A stretch of DNA of 64,000 nt. It comes from Arcobacter sp. CECT 8985 (GTDB taxonomy: Bacteria; Campylobacterota; Campylobacteria; Campylobacterales; Arcobacteraceae). Under the pieces are notes generated by a model that did no database searches, had not been told where the DNA came from, and saw only the letters and a list, made by a program, of their open reading frames with translations. The DNA lies in the NCBI RefSeq assembly GCF_004116495.1, contig NZ_PDKC01000001.1, positions 186,001 through 250,000 of the forward strand, given 5' to 3'. Position numbers and translations under genes: made by a program. This document shows, in pieces, positions 1 to 8,470 of the stretch (position 1 is the first letter of the stretch; every line of letters begins with the position of its first letter).

Positions 1-677
1 AAAATATCATTTATTAGTACAAGTAAATCATTTCCACAGTTATTAACAATTCCCATATTTTTTACTTGTTCTTCGTCTAATTTTCCTTTTTTGTTTTTCT
101 TCATTACTGATGAAATTACAATTATTGAGTTTAAAGGTGTTTTTAACTCATGACTCATATTTGCTAAAAAGTCATTTTTATATTTATTTGCTTCAACTAA
201 CTCTTTTCTTTGTCTTTCTAGTTCAATTGCAAGTGCTTTTAATTTTTCATTTCTTTTTTTCATAATTTTAACATTTAAACAAGAGTCAATACTTATATTT
301 AGTTTATGTGCTAATCCTTGAAACATTGAACCTAAAAAACTCATATTCATGTTTTTTTTACTATAAATAAAAAACATCAATCCTCTATCTAATGGAAGAA
401 TCAAGACTCTTTGAGTTCTATCACTTCTATTATCTAAAATATTAAAACTATCATAAACATCACTATAACTTTCAATATCAAAATCTCTTATTTTTCCTAT
501 GCTAATAACTTTATTTAACCTTTCTTTAGCTTCATCAAACAGATAAAAGCTTCCATACAAAGCAAATGTTTCATTTAAAAAAGTTTTTAAAACTTCTTTT
601 AACATCTCCTTTAAATCAAGGCTATTTCCTATTGCACTATGGCATTTATACGTCAAGGCTAACTGTTCTACTAACAT
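1..677 (-). CDS. Sensor histidine kinase, partial (3' end beyond left edge)
   Basis: Reading the minus strand from an ATG at 677 gives about 225 open codons running off the left edge. Residues 1-130 look like a GAF-type sensing region without membrane segments. A coiled linker follows, then an H-box (FLANMSHELKTPLNS) with the phospho-acceptor His at about residue 176. The ATPase domain lies outside the window. The ATG overlaps the stop of the upstream FIST gene by 7 nt, so the two are translationally coupled, and FIST probably provides the sensory input. The signal sensed is unknown. Confidence 0.85.
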   Translation of the reverse strand, partial: MLVEQLALTYKCHSAIGNSLDLKEMLKEVLKTFLNETFALYGSFYLFDEAKERLNKVISIGKIRDFDIESYSDVYDSFNILDNRSDRTQRVLILPLDRGLMFFIYSKKNMNMSFLGSMFQGLAHKLNISIDSCLNVKIMKKRNEKLKALAIELERQRKELVEANKYKNDFLANMSHELKTPLNSIIVISSVMKKNKKGKLDEEQVKNMGIVNNCGNDLLVLINDI

Positions 678-1729
678 ACTGCACCTACTATACAAGTGTT
701 ATTGTAGTAATTTATATTTATATTATCTTCACTTAATATTTCACCAAGTGTAGCTGCTCCAATTAATGCTCTGTTTTCTATTATTTGTTTTACTTTTTCT
801 ATTTCTTCTTCATATTTATCTGATAATAATAATCTTCTATTTATACATTCAAATAAAAAAACTAAATTTTGTTTGTGATTACACCCTTCAACTGCATTTT
901 TTGTTGCAAGATAAGCTGCATTAAGTAAATTTTGTTTTTTACCTTTTAAAATACAAATAACAGAATTTTGTGTTATAGGTAAAGATAAATTAAATCCATC
1001 ACTATTGCTTTCAATTATATCTCTTATATATATTTGTTTATCAAAGTTAACTAAGCCTATAGGATAAGTTAATAAATAAGGATCTAGACTAGTTATTTTT
1101 TTATCTAAATCTTCTTCTAATATACTTTTATAAAGTATAGAAACATCAGTATAATCAATTTGTTTTAATACATTTTTATCACTCATTGTTGCTATAAGTT
1201 CATTTTTTAAAACTTCCCAACCATGTTCATTTGATACTTTTAAAGTATCTGTTTTTGTTAATAAAATAGCTGCATCTATAAACATTCCTTCATTTGAGAA
1301 TATCACTTCTTTTCTATTAAAAGGAATTTCACCTGCTCCACCACCCATAACAGTTGTATTTGCACCAATAATTTCAAATAAGGAGTCTAAATAAGTTTGT
1401 TTATTTGCACTTAATGCATCTACAAAAGTAATAATTGATTTTGTATTTTCAAAATCTTGTTCAGTTAAAGTAAGATTAAGCATATCTTTTTGTAAAAAAA
1501 TATTTTCATTTTCTTGTAATTCATATGCTATTAATCCATCATTATAATTTTTACCATCAAAAATAATTTCAGGGAAGATAGCTCCATATGCTTCTATTTT
1601 AGAGTTTCTTAATAATGATATATAAAATTTACATCTTTGAGATACAAGTAACAAATACTTTTTTTCAGTCTCTTTACAATCTTTTACAAATGAGTCCAAA
1701 TTTAAATAATATTTAATATTAGTAGTCAT
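671..1729 (-). CDS. FIST-domain sensory protein
   Basis: 352 aa resembling the FIST N plus FIST C architecture, a predicted small-ligand sensor found in bacterial signalling. Glycine-rich MGGGAGEIPF at about residues 128-137 and the C-terminal segment ending in LIGAATLGEI fit the family; this central-to-C-terminal pattern is the basis of the call. There is no signal peptide or membrane segment, so it is cytoplasmic. AAAAGGAG lies just upstream of the ATG. It is the first gene of a two-gene unit with the overlapping histidine kinase. The ligand cannot be told from the sequence. Confidence 0.8.
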   Translation of the reverse strand: MTTNIKYYLNLDSFVKDCKETEKKYLLLVSQRCKFYISLLRNSKIEAYGAIFPEIIFDGKNYNDGLIAYELQENENIFLQKDMLNLTLTEQDFENTKSIITFVDALSANKQTYLDSLFEIIGANTTVMGGGAGEIPFNRKEVIFSNEGMFIDAAILLTKTDTLKVSNEHGWEVLKNELIATMSDKNVLKQIDYTDVSILYKSILEEDLDKKITSLDPYLLTYPIGLVNFDKQIYIRDIIESNSDGFNLSLPITQNSVICILKGKKQNLLNAAYLATKNAVEGCNHKQNLVFLFECINRRLLLSDKYEEEIEKVKQIIENRALIGAATLGEILSEDNININYYNNTCIVGAVC

Positions 1730-1941
1730 AATAAACTCCTTTTATATATTAATAAAAATTTATAAATATATAATTACATTTTATTTAATAATAGTATTAT
1801 AATAGTATCAAAACAATATTTTATTTTCCTAGTTTAATAATAATTTTGTTTTATTTTTTAAAAAAAGTGTTACTTTATACAATAAGCTTAATAACTATTT
1901 TCTTTTGATAATATTACATTTAATAAAACAAGAGGAATAAC

Positions 1942-2691
1942 ATGCAATATTTTGGTACTTTTGAAACTAAATATGAAGAGGTATTTTTAACTGAAAGTTA
2001 TCTATACATAAGTCAAAATGAACAGGATGTAATAACTCCTAAAGAGTTAAAAGAAAAAATAAAGAATAACAAACTTAAAAAGAAAAATATCATTGGTACT
2101 ATTTTTCTTTACAATCCAATTGTTTCACCAATGGATTATGATTCAAATACTTTTTTACTTGATCAAGATTTTGACAAGTTTGAAGAATTAGTTGAACTAA
2201 AAATAGAGACTTATATGACAATATTCAAAAATGCAATGAAAAATGATGAATACAGAGGTAAAATTGTACAAATAAGAAATCTTTTTAACTTAAATGAAAA
2301 AAATATTGATGCATCATCTTTATTGATGAAGTTTAATGATGATTTAGAAAAATACTACTCTTCTCAAAATACAGAGTTTGATAGAGATATCATGTATTTA
2401 GATGCACAAAATTTAATTCCAAGTGGTAAGTTTGTATTTTTTGCATGGGGAGAAAAGATAAACTCTAAAGAGTTTACTTATATTGATGATTATGCAAGAA
2501 TGTTATTTGAAAACTGTGAAAAATTAGGTAAAAAGATTGCATTTGTTTATAAAGCAGAGAAAACAGAAGAGTTTTCAAAAAAATTATTGCAATTTGCAAA
2601 TCCAATGCAAAATTTAAAATACAAAAATGATATTACTCAGGCTATATTTAAATCATTTGAAGAATTTCCACCTAAAATTACAACTTTTTAG
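1942..2691 (+). CDS. Conserved hypothetical protein paired with a helicase
   Basis: 249 aa, not recognised with confidence. It is a soluble, charged protein with no signal peptide, transmembrane segment or Cys cluster. Residues 163-200 (SGKFVFFAWGEK followed by a helix and KKIAFVYK) and an NP motif near residue 58 faintly recall the DUF1643 fold, but this is a weak resemblance. AGAGGAAT precedes the ATG at good spacing. The helicase gene begins 4 nt after its stop, so the two are cotranscribed and may act together on nucleic acid. Confidence 0.7.
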   Translation: MQYFGTFETKYEEVFLTESYLYISQNEQDVITPKELKEKIKNNKLKKKNIIGTIFLYNPIVSPMDYDSNTFLLDQDFDKFEELVELKIETYMTIFKNAMKNDEYRGKIVQIRNLFNLNEKNIDASSLLMKFNDDLEKYYSSQNTEFDRDIMYLDAQNLIPSGKFVFFAWGEKINSKEFTYIDDYARMLFENCEKLGKKIAFVYKAEKTEEFSKKLLQFANPMQNLKYKNDITQAIFKSFEEFPPKITTF

Positions 2692-2694
2692 TAT

Positions 2695-4311
2695 ATGAAT
2701 TTTACAGACGAACAACTTTCAATTATAAACTCTAATAAGCACTCATTTAAAATAAATGCAGTTGCAGGAAGTGGTAAAACTACCACTTTATTAGAGTATG
2801 CAAAACAGTTTCCTAATCTAAAAATTTTATACCTTGCATATAATAAATCACTACAAACATCACTAGAAAAAAAACTTCATAAATTAAAAATATCAAATAT
2901 GCAAGTAAAAACAATTCATTCACTTGCTTATAACAAAATGCAAGCATGGAATTTTAGATTAACACATGAGCTAAAAGTACAGACTATATTAAAATGTATA
3001 AAACAGTTTGAACAAAATAGAGTCTATGATCCCACGCCAAATTATACAGCTTTATTAAAAGATATTGTTAATTTTTATTGCAATAGTTCAATTATACCTA
3101 TTGATTCAAATTTATTACAAAGTTACAAAAAATACTCAAATCTAGATGCAAAAATATTAAAACTTTTAAAAATCAGAGAAGATAATATTTTAAATCATAC
3201 AAAATATATTTTGACTTGTATGAAACAAGGGAAAATTGAATCAACTCATGATTTTTATTTGAAGTTCTTTTATTTAAATAAAAGAATATCTTCTAATTTA
3301 GGATATGATTTAATTCTTGTAGATGAAGCTCAAGATATTTCAGATGTGATGATTGCTATTGTAGAAAACCAAAATTGCAAAAGAGTATATGTAGGAGATA
3401 GTTTTCAACAAATATACTCTTTTAGATTTGCAATAAATGCACTTGACAAAATAAAACTACCCACTTATAATTTAAGTAAAAGTTTTAGATTTTCAAATGA
3501 ATTAGCAAAAGTTGTACAAGATAACCTAAATATTATTTATAAAAAAAATGAGTTAAAAACACTAAATATTTCAGGTCTTGATAATAAAACATCTAAAGTT
3601 GGCAAAAATGTAGTTGATTTTGATAAACAGTTTTGTGTAATAAGTAGAACAAGTTTTGCTCTAATAAAAGAGGTTATAAGATTTTTAAAAAGAAAAAAAG
3701 ATTATAAAATATATTTTGAAGGTGGTTATAGTTCATACTCATTTATGAATCAAACTGTATACTCAATCTTTTATTTAAAACAAAAAAAATATGAAAAAGT
3801 AACAATTGAAGAGCTAAAAGAGTTTACATCAATTGAAGACTTAGAAGAGTACTCAAAAGATACAAAAAATCAGGAATACTTAAATATTATAAAATTTATT
3901 AATACTTATAATGATAGCATTTTTGAAATAAACAAAGAAATTAAAAATAATCTAACAGAAAATAAAAATAATGCAGATATAATCTTTACTACTGCTCATA
4001 AATCAAAAGGTATGCAATATTCTCAAGTTGTGATGTGCGATGACGACTTTATATCAAATAAAGAGATATTAAATAAAAAAAATAAATATAATAATATAAA
4101 AATAAATGAAGAATTAAATATTTATTATGTAGCTGCAACAAGAACAATTGATGCATTAAATATGGCAGATTTACATTTGGATTATAGCTCAAATACAAAG
4201 GAAAAAGAGAATAAACCTTTCATAAAAAAATCTAAAAAAAAGATTCCGATGAAAAGACTTAAATCTTTACAAGAAGAGTGGCTAAAAAGCAATAATATTA
4301 AACATTATTGA
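2695..4311 (+). CDS. UvrD/Rep-like superfamily 1 helicase
   Basis: 538 aa ATP-dependent DNA helicase, smaller than UvrD or Rep (about 670-720 aa). Visible motifs in order are Walker A AVAGSGKTT at residues 22-30, motif Ia-like LAYNKSLQTSL, Walker B/DEAQD at 210-214 (LVDEAQDISDV), motif III GDSFQQIYSFR, a motif V-like TTAHKSKGMQY and motif VI YYVAATRT. It belongs near the compact UvrD or Fbh1-like helicases. A basic C-terminal tail (KKSKKKIPMKRLK) may contact DNA. It is coupled to the upstream unknown gene. A repair or recombination role is likely; a defence role is possible but not shown. Confidence 0.88.
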   Translation: MNFTDEQLSIINSNKHSFKINAVAGSGKTTTLLEYAKQFPNLKILYLAYNKSLQTSLEKKLHKLKISNMQVKTIHSLAYNKMQAWNFRLTHELKVQTILKCIKQFEQNRVYDPTPNYTALLKDIVNFYCNSSIIPIDSNLLQSYKKYSNLDAKILKLLKIREDNILNHTKYILTCMKQGKIESTHDFYLKFFYLNKRISSNLGYDLILVDEAQDISDVMIAIVENQNCKRVYVGDSFQQIYSFRFAINALDKIKLPTYNLSKSFRFSNELAKVVQDNLNIIYKKNELKTLNISGLDNKTSKVGKNVVDFDKQFCVISRTSFALIKEVIRFLKRKKDYKIYFEGGYSSYSFMNQTVYSIFYLKQKKYEKVTIEELKEFTSIEDLEEYSKDTKNQEYLNIIKFINTYNDSIFEINKEIKNNLTENKNNADIIFTTAHKSKGMQYSQVVMCDDDFISNKEILNKKNKYNNIKINEELNIYYVAATRTIDALNMADLHLDYSSNTKEKENKPFIKKSKKKIPMKRLKSLQEEWLKSNNIKHY

Positions 4312-4417
4312 AATTTATAAGTTTTTTTAATGATTTCAGATTATTTCAGCTTGTTTTAATATAGTAATTATTATAATTCCACCCGCTTAACAAAAAAGCG
4401 ACATAAACTTAACAATC

Positions 4418-4502
4418 GGTGAGGTTGGAGAGTGGTCAAATCCAGGAGACTGTAAATCTCCCGCCTATGGCTTCGAAGGTTCAAATCCTTCTCTCACCAC
4501 CA
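4418..4502 (+). tRNA. tRNA-Tyr (GTA)
   Basis: 85-nt cloverleaf with a long variable arm. Acceptor strands GGTGAGG and TCTCACC pair. The anticodon stem GGAGA/TCTCC encloses loop CTGTAAA with anticodon GTA at 4452-4454. The T-arm is AAGGTTCAAATCCTT. CCA is encoded. First of three clustered tRNAs. Confidence 0.96.
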
Positions 4503-4516
4503 CTTAAGTTAACAGT

Positions 4517-4592
4517 GGCTCGGTAGCTCAGTCGGTAGAGCAAAGGACTGAAAATCCTTGTGTCGGCAGTTCGATTCTGCCCCGCGCCACCA
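4517..4592 (+). tRNA. tRNA-Phe (GAA)
   Basis: 76-nt cloverleaf: D-arm GCTCAGTCGGTAGAGC, anticodon stem AAGGA/TCCTT with anticodon GAA at 4550-4552, T-stem GGCAG/CTGCC, encoded CCA. The acceptor stem GGCTCGG/CCGCGCC has one T-C mismatch at its fourth pair (4520 with 4585). Confidence 0.95.
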
Positions 4593-4613
4593 CTTTTTTT
4601 ATTTATTATTTGT

Positions 4614-4701
4614 GCGAGTGTGGCGGAACTGGTAGACGCGCGGGACTTAAAATCCCGTTCCCGTTTTGGGAGTGTGAGTTCGATTCTCACCATTCGCACC
4701 A
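4614..4701 (+). tRNA. tRNA-Leu (TAA), island attachment gene
   Basis: 88-nt cloverleaf with a long variable arm. Acceptor strands GCGAGTG/CATTCGC pair with one G-T wobble. Anticodon stem CGGGA/TCCCG encloses anticodon TAA at 4648-4650. CCA is encoded. The last 10 nt (ATTCGCACCA) begin a 52-bp sequence repeated at 8255, marking this tRNA as the insertion point of the downstream island. Confidence 0.96.
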
Positions 4702-4743
4702 CTTATAATAATCAAACTTCCAAAACTATTTTTTACAATCAAA
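4692..4743 (+). repeat. Direct repeat, left copy (att-like)
   Basis: A 52-bp sequence identical to 8255-8306. It starts inside the tRNA-Leu acceptor strand (ATTCGCACCA) and runs into the 3' flank. Similarity continues with small gaps to about 4806 (TATACTTATA, then TTTCTATTTTAC), so the duplicated stretch is about 115 bp. Confidence 0.92.
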
Positions 4744-4846
4744 CTTAACAAAATTAATTTATTTTTTTATACTTATATTTTTTATTAAATTATTATTTCT
4801 ATTTTACTAAAATTATTCTAGGAATGATTGCTTCATTTACTTTAGA

Positions 4847-5178
4847 TTAAGAAGTTTTTTCAATACTGCTTTCATATAAAAGTCTAGTCTCTAACTCATA
4901 AAGTTCATCTAACGTTTCAAGGTGTATTAGTAGAACTAAACAATTTTAAGAATATTCTTGAATCTTCTAAATATACATTTTGTCAAATCCAATTAATCTA
5001 TAAAATATTTTCAGTTAAATAAATGTTAAATCAACAAAATTGTATTTCTAAATGCTTTTTTCTTTTCTATTTTATAAAAATGCGCGTCATTATAGAGTTT
5101 TTTCTGTTCTTCAATGAATTTTTCTATATATAATATATCTATAAAATCTTCTTATTTTTTTAGCTCTTTTATTTGCAT
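4847..5178 (-). pseudogene. Decayed ORF remnant of unknown family
   Basis: From an ATG at 5178 the minus strand reads MQIKELKK, hits TAA, then continues in frame as EDFIDILYIEKFIEEQKK and about 25 further residues before more stops. A second readable patch in another frame ends near 4847 (LETLDELYELETRLLYES). Protein-like amphipathic composition interrupted by stops and frame changes suggests a dead gene, perhaps what remains of the island's original cargo. No family was recognised. The rest of 4744-5280 shows no intact gene. Confidence 0.3.
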
Positions 5179-5209
5179 AACTTTATTTTAAACAATTAAA
5201 GGCAAATAG

Positions 5210-5240
5210 ATAGAATTAAATAATTATTATTTAATTCTAT
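5210..5240. promoter_or_regulatory. 15-bp-arm perfect palindrome, putative operator
   Basis: Arm ATAGAATTAAATAAT at 5210-5224 and its exact reverse complement at 5226-5240 flank one base. It ends 7 bp before a -10-like TATTAT (5247-5252) and 41 bp before the ATPase start, so it would cover the -35 region. A repressor site is more likely than a terminator because the arms hold almost no G or C and no T-run follows. Confidence 0.5.
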
Positions 5241-5280
5241 TTTATGTATTATGTACTAATTTCAAGATGGAGAAGAAAAT

Positions 5281-6828
5281 TTGATATTTAATAAAGATAA
5301 ATATTTTATTAATCATGGTTTTGTTTCAGACCCTTTTGCTTCTACAAATGCAGTACATGAAGATAAATTAGAAGAGTTTTTTATTACTCCCCCTTATTTT
5401 TATTCATTAATTGGTTCAATACAAACACCTAAATCCTCAATTGTCATTGCACCAAGAGGTGCTGGGAAAACAGCACAAAGAAAAATGATTGAAATAATGT
5501 CAGCAAGTGAAGATAATATTATTAGTATTGTTTATGACCAGTTTCCTATTGAAAACTTAAAAAACATTACTTCTATTACATATGAAATGCACTTAAGAAG
5601 AATAATTAAATATTTATTAATTGCACTTTTAACTAAAATAAATACTCTTAATGACAAAAATATTTATGATAAGTATGATAAAAAGAATATTAATATCTTA
5701 ACATCAAATTTTCTGACAGGAATAACAGAAAGTGAAGTTAATCATGCACTTGATTCCATTAAAGGAGTATCCGAAAAAGTTACTCAATTATGGAAAAGTG
5801 CAGGAAATTCAATTAATTCAATAATTAATTCAGTATTAGATAAACTAGGTATTAAACCAATCAATTTAGAATTTCAAGATAAAAAACAATATATATCACA
5901 TGAAGAACTACTAGATACTATAAAAATAATAGAGAAATTATTTAACAAAATAAGGGTTAATGCAGTTTTTATATTAATTGACTCAGTAGATGAAACAGTA
6001 TTGACAGGTAGTGATTCAAATAAGTCTTATGAACTTATAAAACCATTAATAAAAGAGTTAAAAATACTTGAACAAAGAACAATTGTTTTTAAATTTTTCT
6101 TATGGGATAAAATACAAGAACATTGGGCAGAAGATATAAGAAAAGATAGAATTGAAATTTTTGAAATGACATGGTCGAAAGAAAAAATTATTGAACTGAT
6201 AAATAAAAGATTAATTGCATTTAGTAATGGTAAATATAGTTCACTTTATGACATACTAGAAGCAGAACAATCTACAATTAATTATATTTTAGATTTTGCA
6301 AATAATTCTCCTCGTGATGCAATTAATATAATGAAATCAATTTTTGATCAATTTCTCTTTGTTTCAAAAGATGAAAATTTATTTCCAAATAATAGTTCAA
6401 TAAACAAAGGTCTTGATATCTTTTGTAAAAACAAATTTGAAGAATTAATATTAAAAGATAAACAAAGAAAAGATTTAAAAAGAATAAAACATTCAACTTT
6501 TACAATTCCATATCTATACAATGAAGTTTTTAAGTGTAATGACAGTACTGCAAGAAATATATTAATGCCTTGGACAAGAGCAGAATATGTTATATCTTCT
6601 AGTAATAAGATTAAAGTCAAACAAAGCCAAAATCCCATAAATGTATATACAATTAAAGATTTAAGAATTGCTAGACATGTATGCTCAGATAAAAAAATTG
6701 AAGAATTTATTTCAGATAACTTAATAAAATGTGAAGAATGTGATACCATTAATGTTTTCAATAAGAATAATTCATATGGATTAGTTCATTGGCAATGCAA
6801 TAGATGTCAATCAAACTTAACAATTTAA
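5281..6828 (+). CDS. P-loop ATPase, Sll1717-like, with C-terminal zinc ribbon
   Basis: 515 aa from a TTG start preceded by GGAGAAG. The N-terminal DPFA segment followed by a Walker A APRGAGKTA (residues 57-65, Lys63) matches the style of Sll1717-family P-loop ATPases. Walker B is ILIDSVDE (Asp234, Asp237, Glu238). A winged-helix-like region precedes the C terminus, which ends in a four-Cys zinc ribbon (C484, C487, C506, C509). It is soluble. It lies 12 bp upstream of the PIN-like gene in the tRNA-Leu island. STAND/KAP-like ATPases in such two-gene islands often act as sensors or switches for an effector; that role is inferred here. Confidence 0.75.
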   Translation: MIFNKDKYFINHGFVSDPFASTNAVHEDKLEEFFITPPYFYSLIGSIQTPKSSIVIAPRGAGKTAQRKMIEIMSASEDNIISIVYDQFPIENLKNITSITYEMHLRRIIKYLLIALLTKINTLNDKNIYDKYDKKNINILTSNFLTGITESEVNHALDSIKGVSEKVTQLWKSAGNSINSIINSVLDKLGIKPINLEFQDKKQYISHEELLDTIKIIEKLFNKIRVNAVFILIDSVDETVLTGSDSNKSYELIKPLIKELKILEQRTIVFKFFLWDKIQEHWAEDIRKDRIEIFEMTWSKEKIIELINKRLIAFSNGKYSSLYDILEAEQSTINYILDFANNSPRDAINIMKSIFDQFLFVSKDENLFPNNSSINKGLDIFCKNKFEELILKDKQRKDLKRIKHSTFTIPYLYNEVFKCNDSTARNILMPWTRAEYVISSSNKIKVKQSQNPINVYTIKDLRIARHVCSDKKIEEFISDNLIKCEECDTINVFNKNNSYGLVHWQCNRCQSNLTI

Positions 6829-6840
6829 ATAGTTATACTA

Positions 6841-8163
6841 ATGAGTATTCTAAAAATATTTAAAAACTTTTTTAAAAATAAATTTATTAATAAAGAAAAA
6901 ATAATTCCCTATGAAAAAGAGGAAAAAAAATATTATGAAACCTCTCAAATTAAAACTATCCAAGACTTTTATGATGAATTTGACACATTAAATGATTTTA
7001 GTTCTGAAAAAATCGATTATTTATATAAGAAATATATTAATGTACTCAAAAAATATGAAATAAAATTTATAAAAGAATTTGAAGGTAAATTATTATCATC
7101 GATAGTATGTGAATTTCCTTTTCTTAAGAATAATAATGTATTTATAAATACCATAGGGAATGAAAAACTAGAACTTTTCATTCCTTCTAAAAAATTTAAA
7201 CTTGACTATTCAATTCTTTTAGATAGTAATGTTACTAGCGACTTAGAAAAATACTTTAAAGAACAAAAAATTCATAAGAAAGATTTTGTAGATAATTCAA
7301 ACTTAATTATTAACGAAAAATGCAATTTTGATTTATTACCATATTGTTTAGAAAATATAATTAACTTTTGTATTCATAAAGGAAGTAATATTCAATTAAA
7401 TAGAAAAGATTCTATACAAGAAGGAATGTTTCAAAATCTAGATATACTTTATGAAAATTTCAAAAGTTTAAACTTACCTAAATTAGAAGATTTTATTCTT
7501 CAAACAAATAAGCAAATACCTTTTATTTTTAAAATATTTAATAACTCTAGATTATTTTTAATATTTGTGCTTCAATCAAGATTACTTTTCCCAAAAAAAG
7601 ACAAAAGACAAACTTCGCATATAAAGAAAAGAGAAGAATATATTCTAAATAAAATTGATGAAAAATCATTGTTATTTTCTACTAGAATGTTTAAAATTTT
7701 AACTGAATTTATAAAAGATGATTCACATCTATTTTTTTCAAAAGTAAGGGAATTAAATAATGAAAAAGATTATTTAGAAAGACTAAACAATACTGCTATT
7801 GATTTATTCATTTGTATGATGCCCCAAAATTTTTACGATAAACAAGGAATTATTCCTATTCTTTATACTCAAGACGAAGGTTTAAAGAAAATGTATGAAA
7901 GTATTAAACCTGATTTAATTGTAATTCGAAAAGAAAGGCAAGAACAAATTGTTACCTATATTTATAAAGAAGAGATGTTAAGGTTAAGAAATGAAGAATA
8001 TGCTCAAAACTTTTTTACTGAAGAAAAAAGAAAAAGAAGAATGCGTGTTTCAAAAAATTTATCCATAACACATAGTAGTCAAGTAAAAAAAGAATTAAAA
8101 ACTTTATTAGAACTTGAAAATAAGAGATTAAGTTCACGCAAAAAAAGTAATATAATGTGCTAA
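6841..8163 (+). CDS. Unknown protein with PIN-like nuclease pattern (candidate effector)
   Basis: 440 aa with no confident family. The order of acidic motifs resembles a PIN-fold RNase: SILLDSNV with Asp128 near a beta-strand, NTAIDLFIC with Asp321, then PILYTQDEGLKKM with Asp345 (the usual T-x-D-x-x-L block). The long helical stretch between the first and second motifs is an insertion relative to small VapC-type PIN domains. Both termini are Lys/Arg rich, and the last 70 residues look helical and basic, suited to nucleic-acid binding. It is the second gene of the island operon and probably the effector partner of the ATPase. A PIN assignment by eye is tentative. Confidence 0.6.
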   Translation: MSILKIFKNFFKNKFINKEKIIPYEKEEKKYYETSQIKTIQDFYDEFDTLNDFSSEKIDYLYKKYINVLKKYEIKFIKEFEGKLLSSIVCEFPFLKNNNVFINTIGNEKLELFIPSKKFKLDYSILLDSNVTSDLEKYFKEQKIHKKDFVDNSNLIINEKCNFDLLPYCLENIINFCIHKGSNIQLNRKDSIQEGMFQNLDILYENFKSLNLPKLEDFILQTNKQIPFIFKIFNNSRLFLIFVLQSRLLFPKKDKRQTSHIKKREEYILNKIDEKSLLFSTRMFKILTEFIKDDSHLFFSKVRELNNEKDYLERLNNTAIDLFICMMPQNFYDKQGIIPILYTQDEGLKKMYESIKPDLIVIRKERQEQIVTYIYKEEMLRLRNEEYAQNFFTEEKRKRRMRVSKNLSITHSSQVKKELKTLLELENKRLSSRKKSNIMC

Positions 8164-8254
8164 ATTTGTGTCTTAATATGTCAATATAACAACTATTAAA
8201 AAAAGAATATACTTAAAGGACGCTATTTATAGTATTTTATTATTCAGATTCTAG

Positions 8255-8306
8255 ATTCGCACCACTTATAATAATCAAACTTCCAAAACTATTTTTTACA
8301 ATCAAA
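8255..8306 (+). repeat. Direct repeat, right copy (att-like)
   Basis: Exact 52-bp copy of 4692-4743, preceded by CAGATTCTAG, which looks like a degraded tRNA T-arm (compare CGATTCTCACC at the left copy). Imperfect similarity continues to about 8376. The 8164-8470 interval otherwise holds no gene and no clear terminator. Confidence 0.92.
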
Positions 8307-8470
8307 TTAAATTTTACAAAACTAATTTATTATTTTATACTTATATATTTTTTATTAATTTATTTTTTCTATTTTACGTAAAACCTTATATTTGATATTA
8401 GTTATTGATTACAAAGAATCTTTAAATTTTTAAGAGTATAATCTTGCAATTAAAAAATATAGGAGATTTT

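Larger units (their letters stand above)
4692..8254. mobile_element. Small genomic island inserted at the 3' end of tRNA-Leu
   Basis: The unit lies between two direct copies of a sequence starting in the tRNA-Leu acceptor strand, and the tRNA stays intact on the left. It carries about 500 bp of decayed sequence, a palindrome, and two co-directional genes (5281-6828 and 6841-8163). No integrase or transposase is present, so it is either a satellite moved in trans or the remnant of a larger element. The layout is typical of integration at tRNA 3' ends; mobility itself is inferred. Confidence 0.7.

Noticed and set aside
4481-4748. Overlapping short ORFs on both strands across the tRNA cluster
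   Set aside because: They lie over three well-formed tRNA genes and have no ribosome binding site or protein-like composition.
6348-6761. 137-residue antisense ORF inside the ATPase gene
   Set aside because: It is a by-product of the AT-rich coding strand; no start signal, and the opposite frame carries clear domain motifs.
8255-8306. Second tRNA-Leu gene
   Set aside because: Only the last ten tRNA bases and the 3' flank are present; no anticodon arm or D-arm precedes them.
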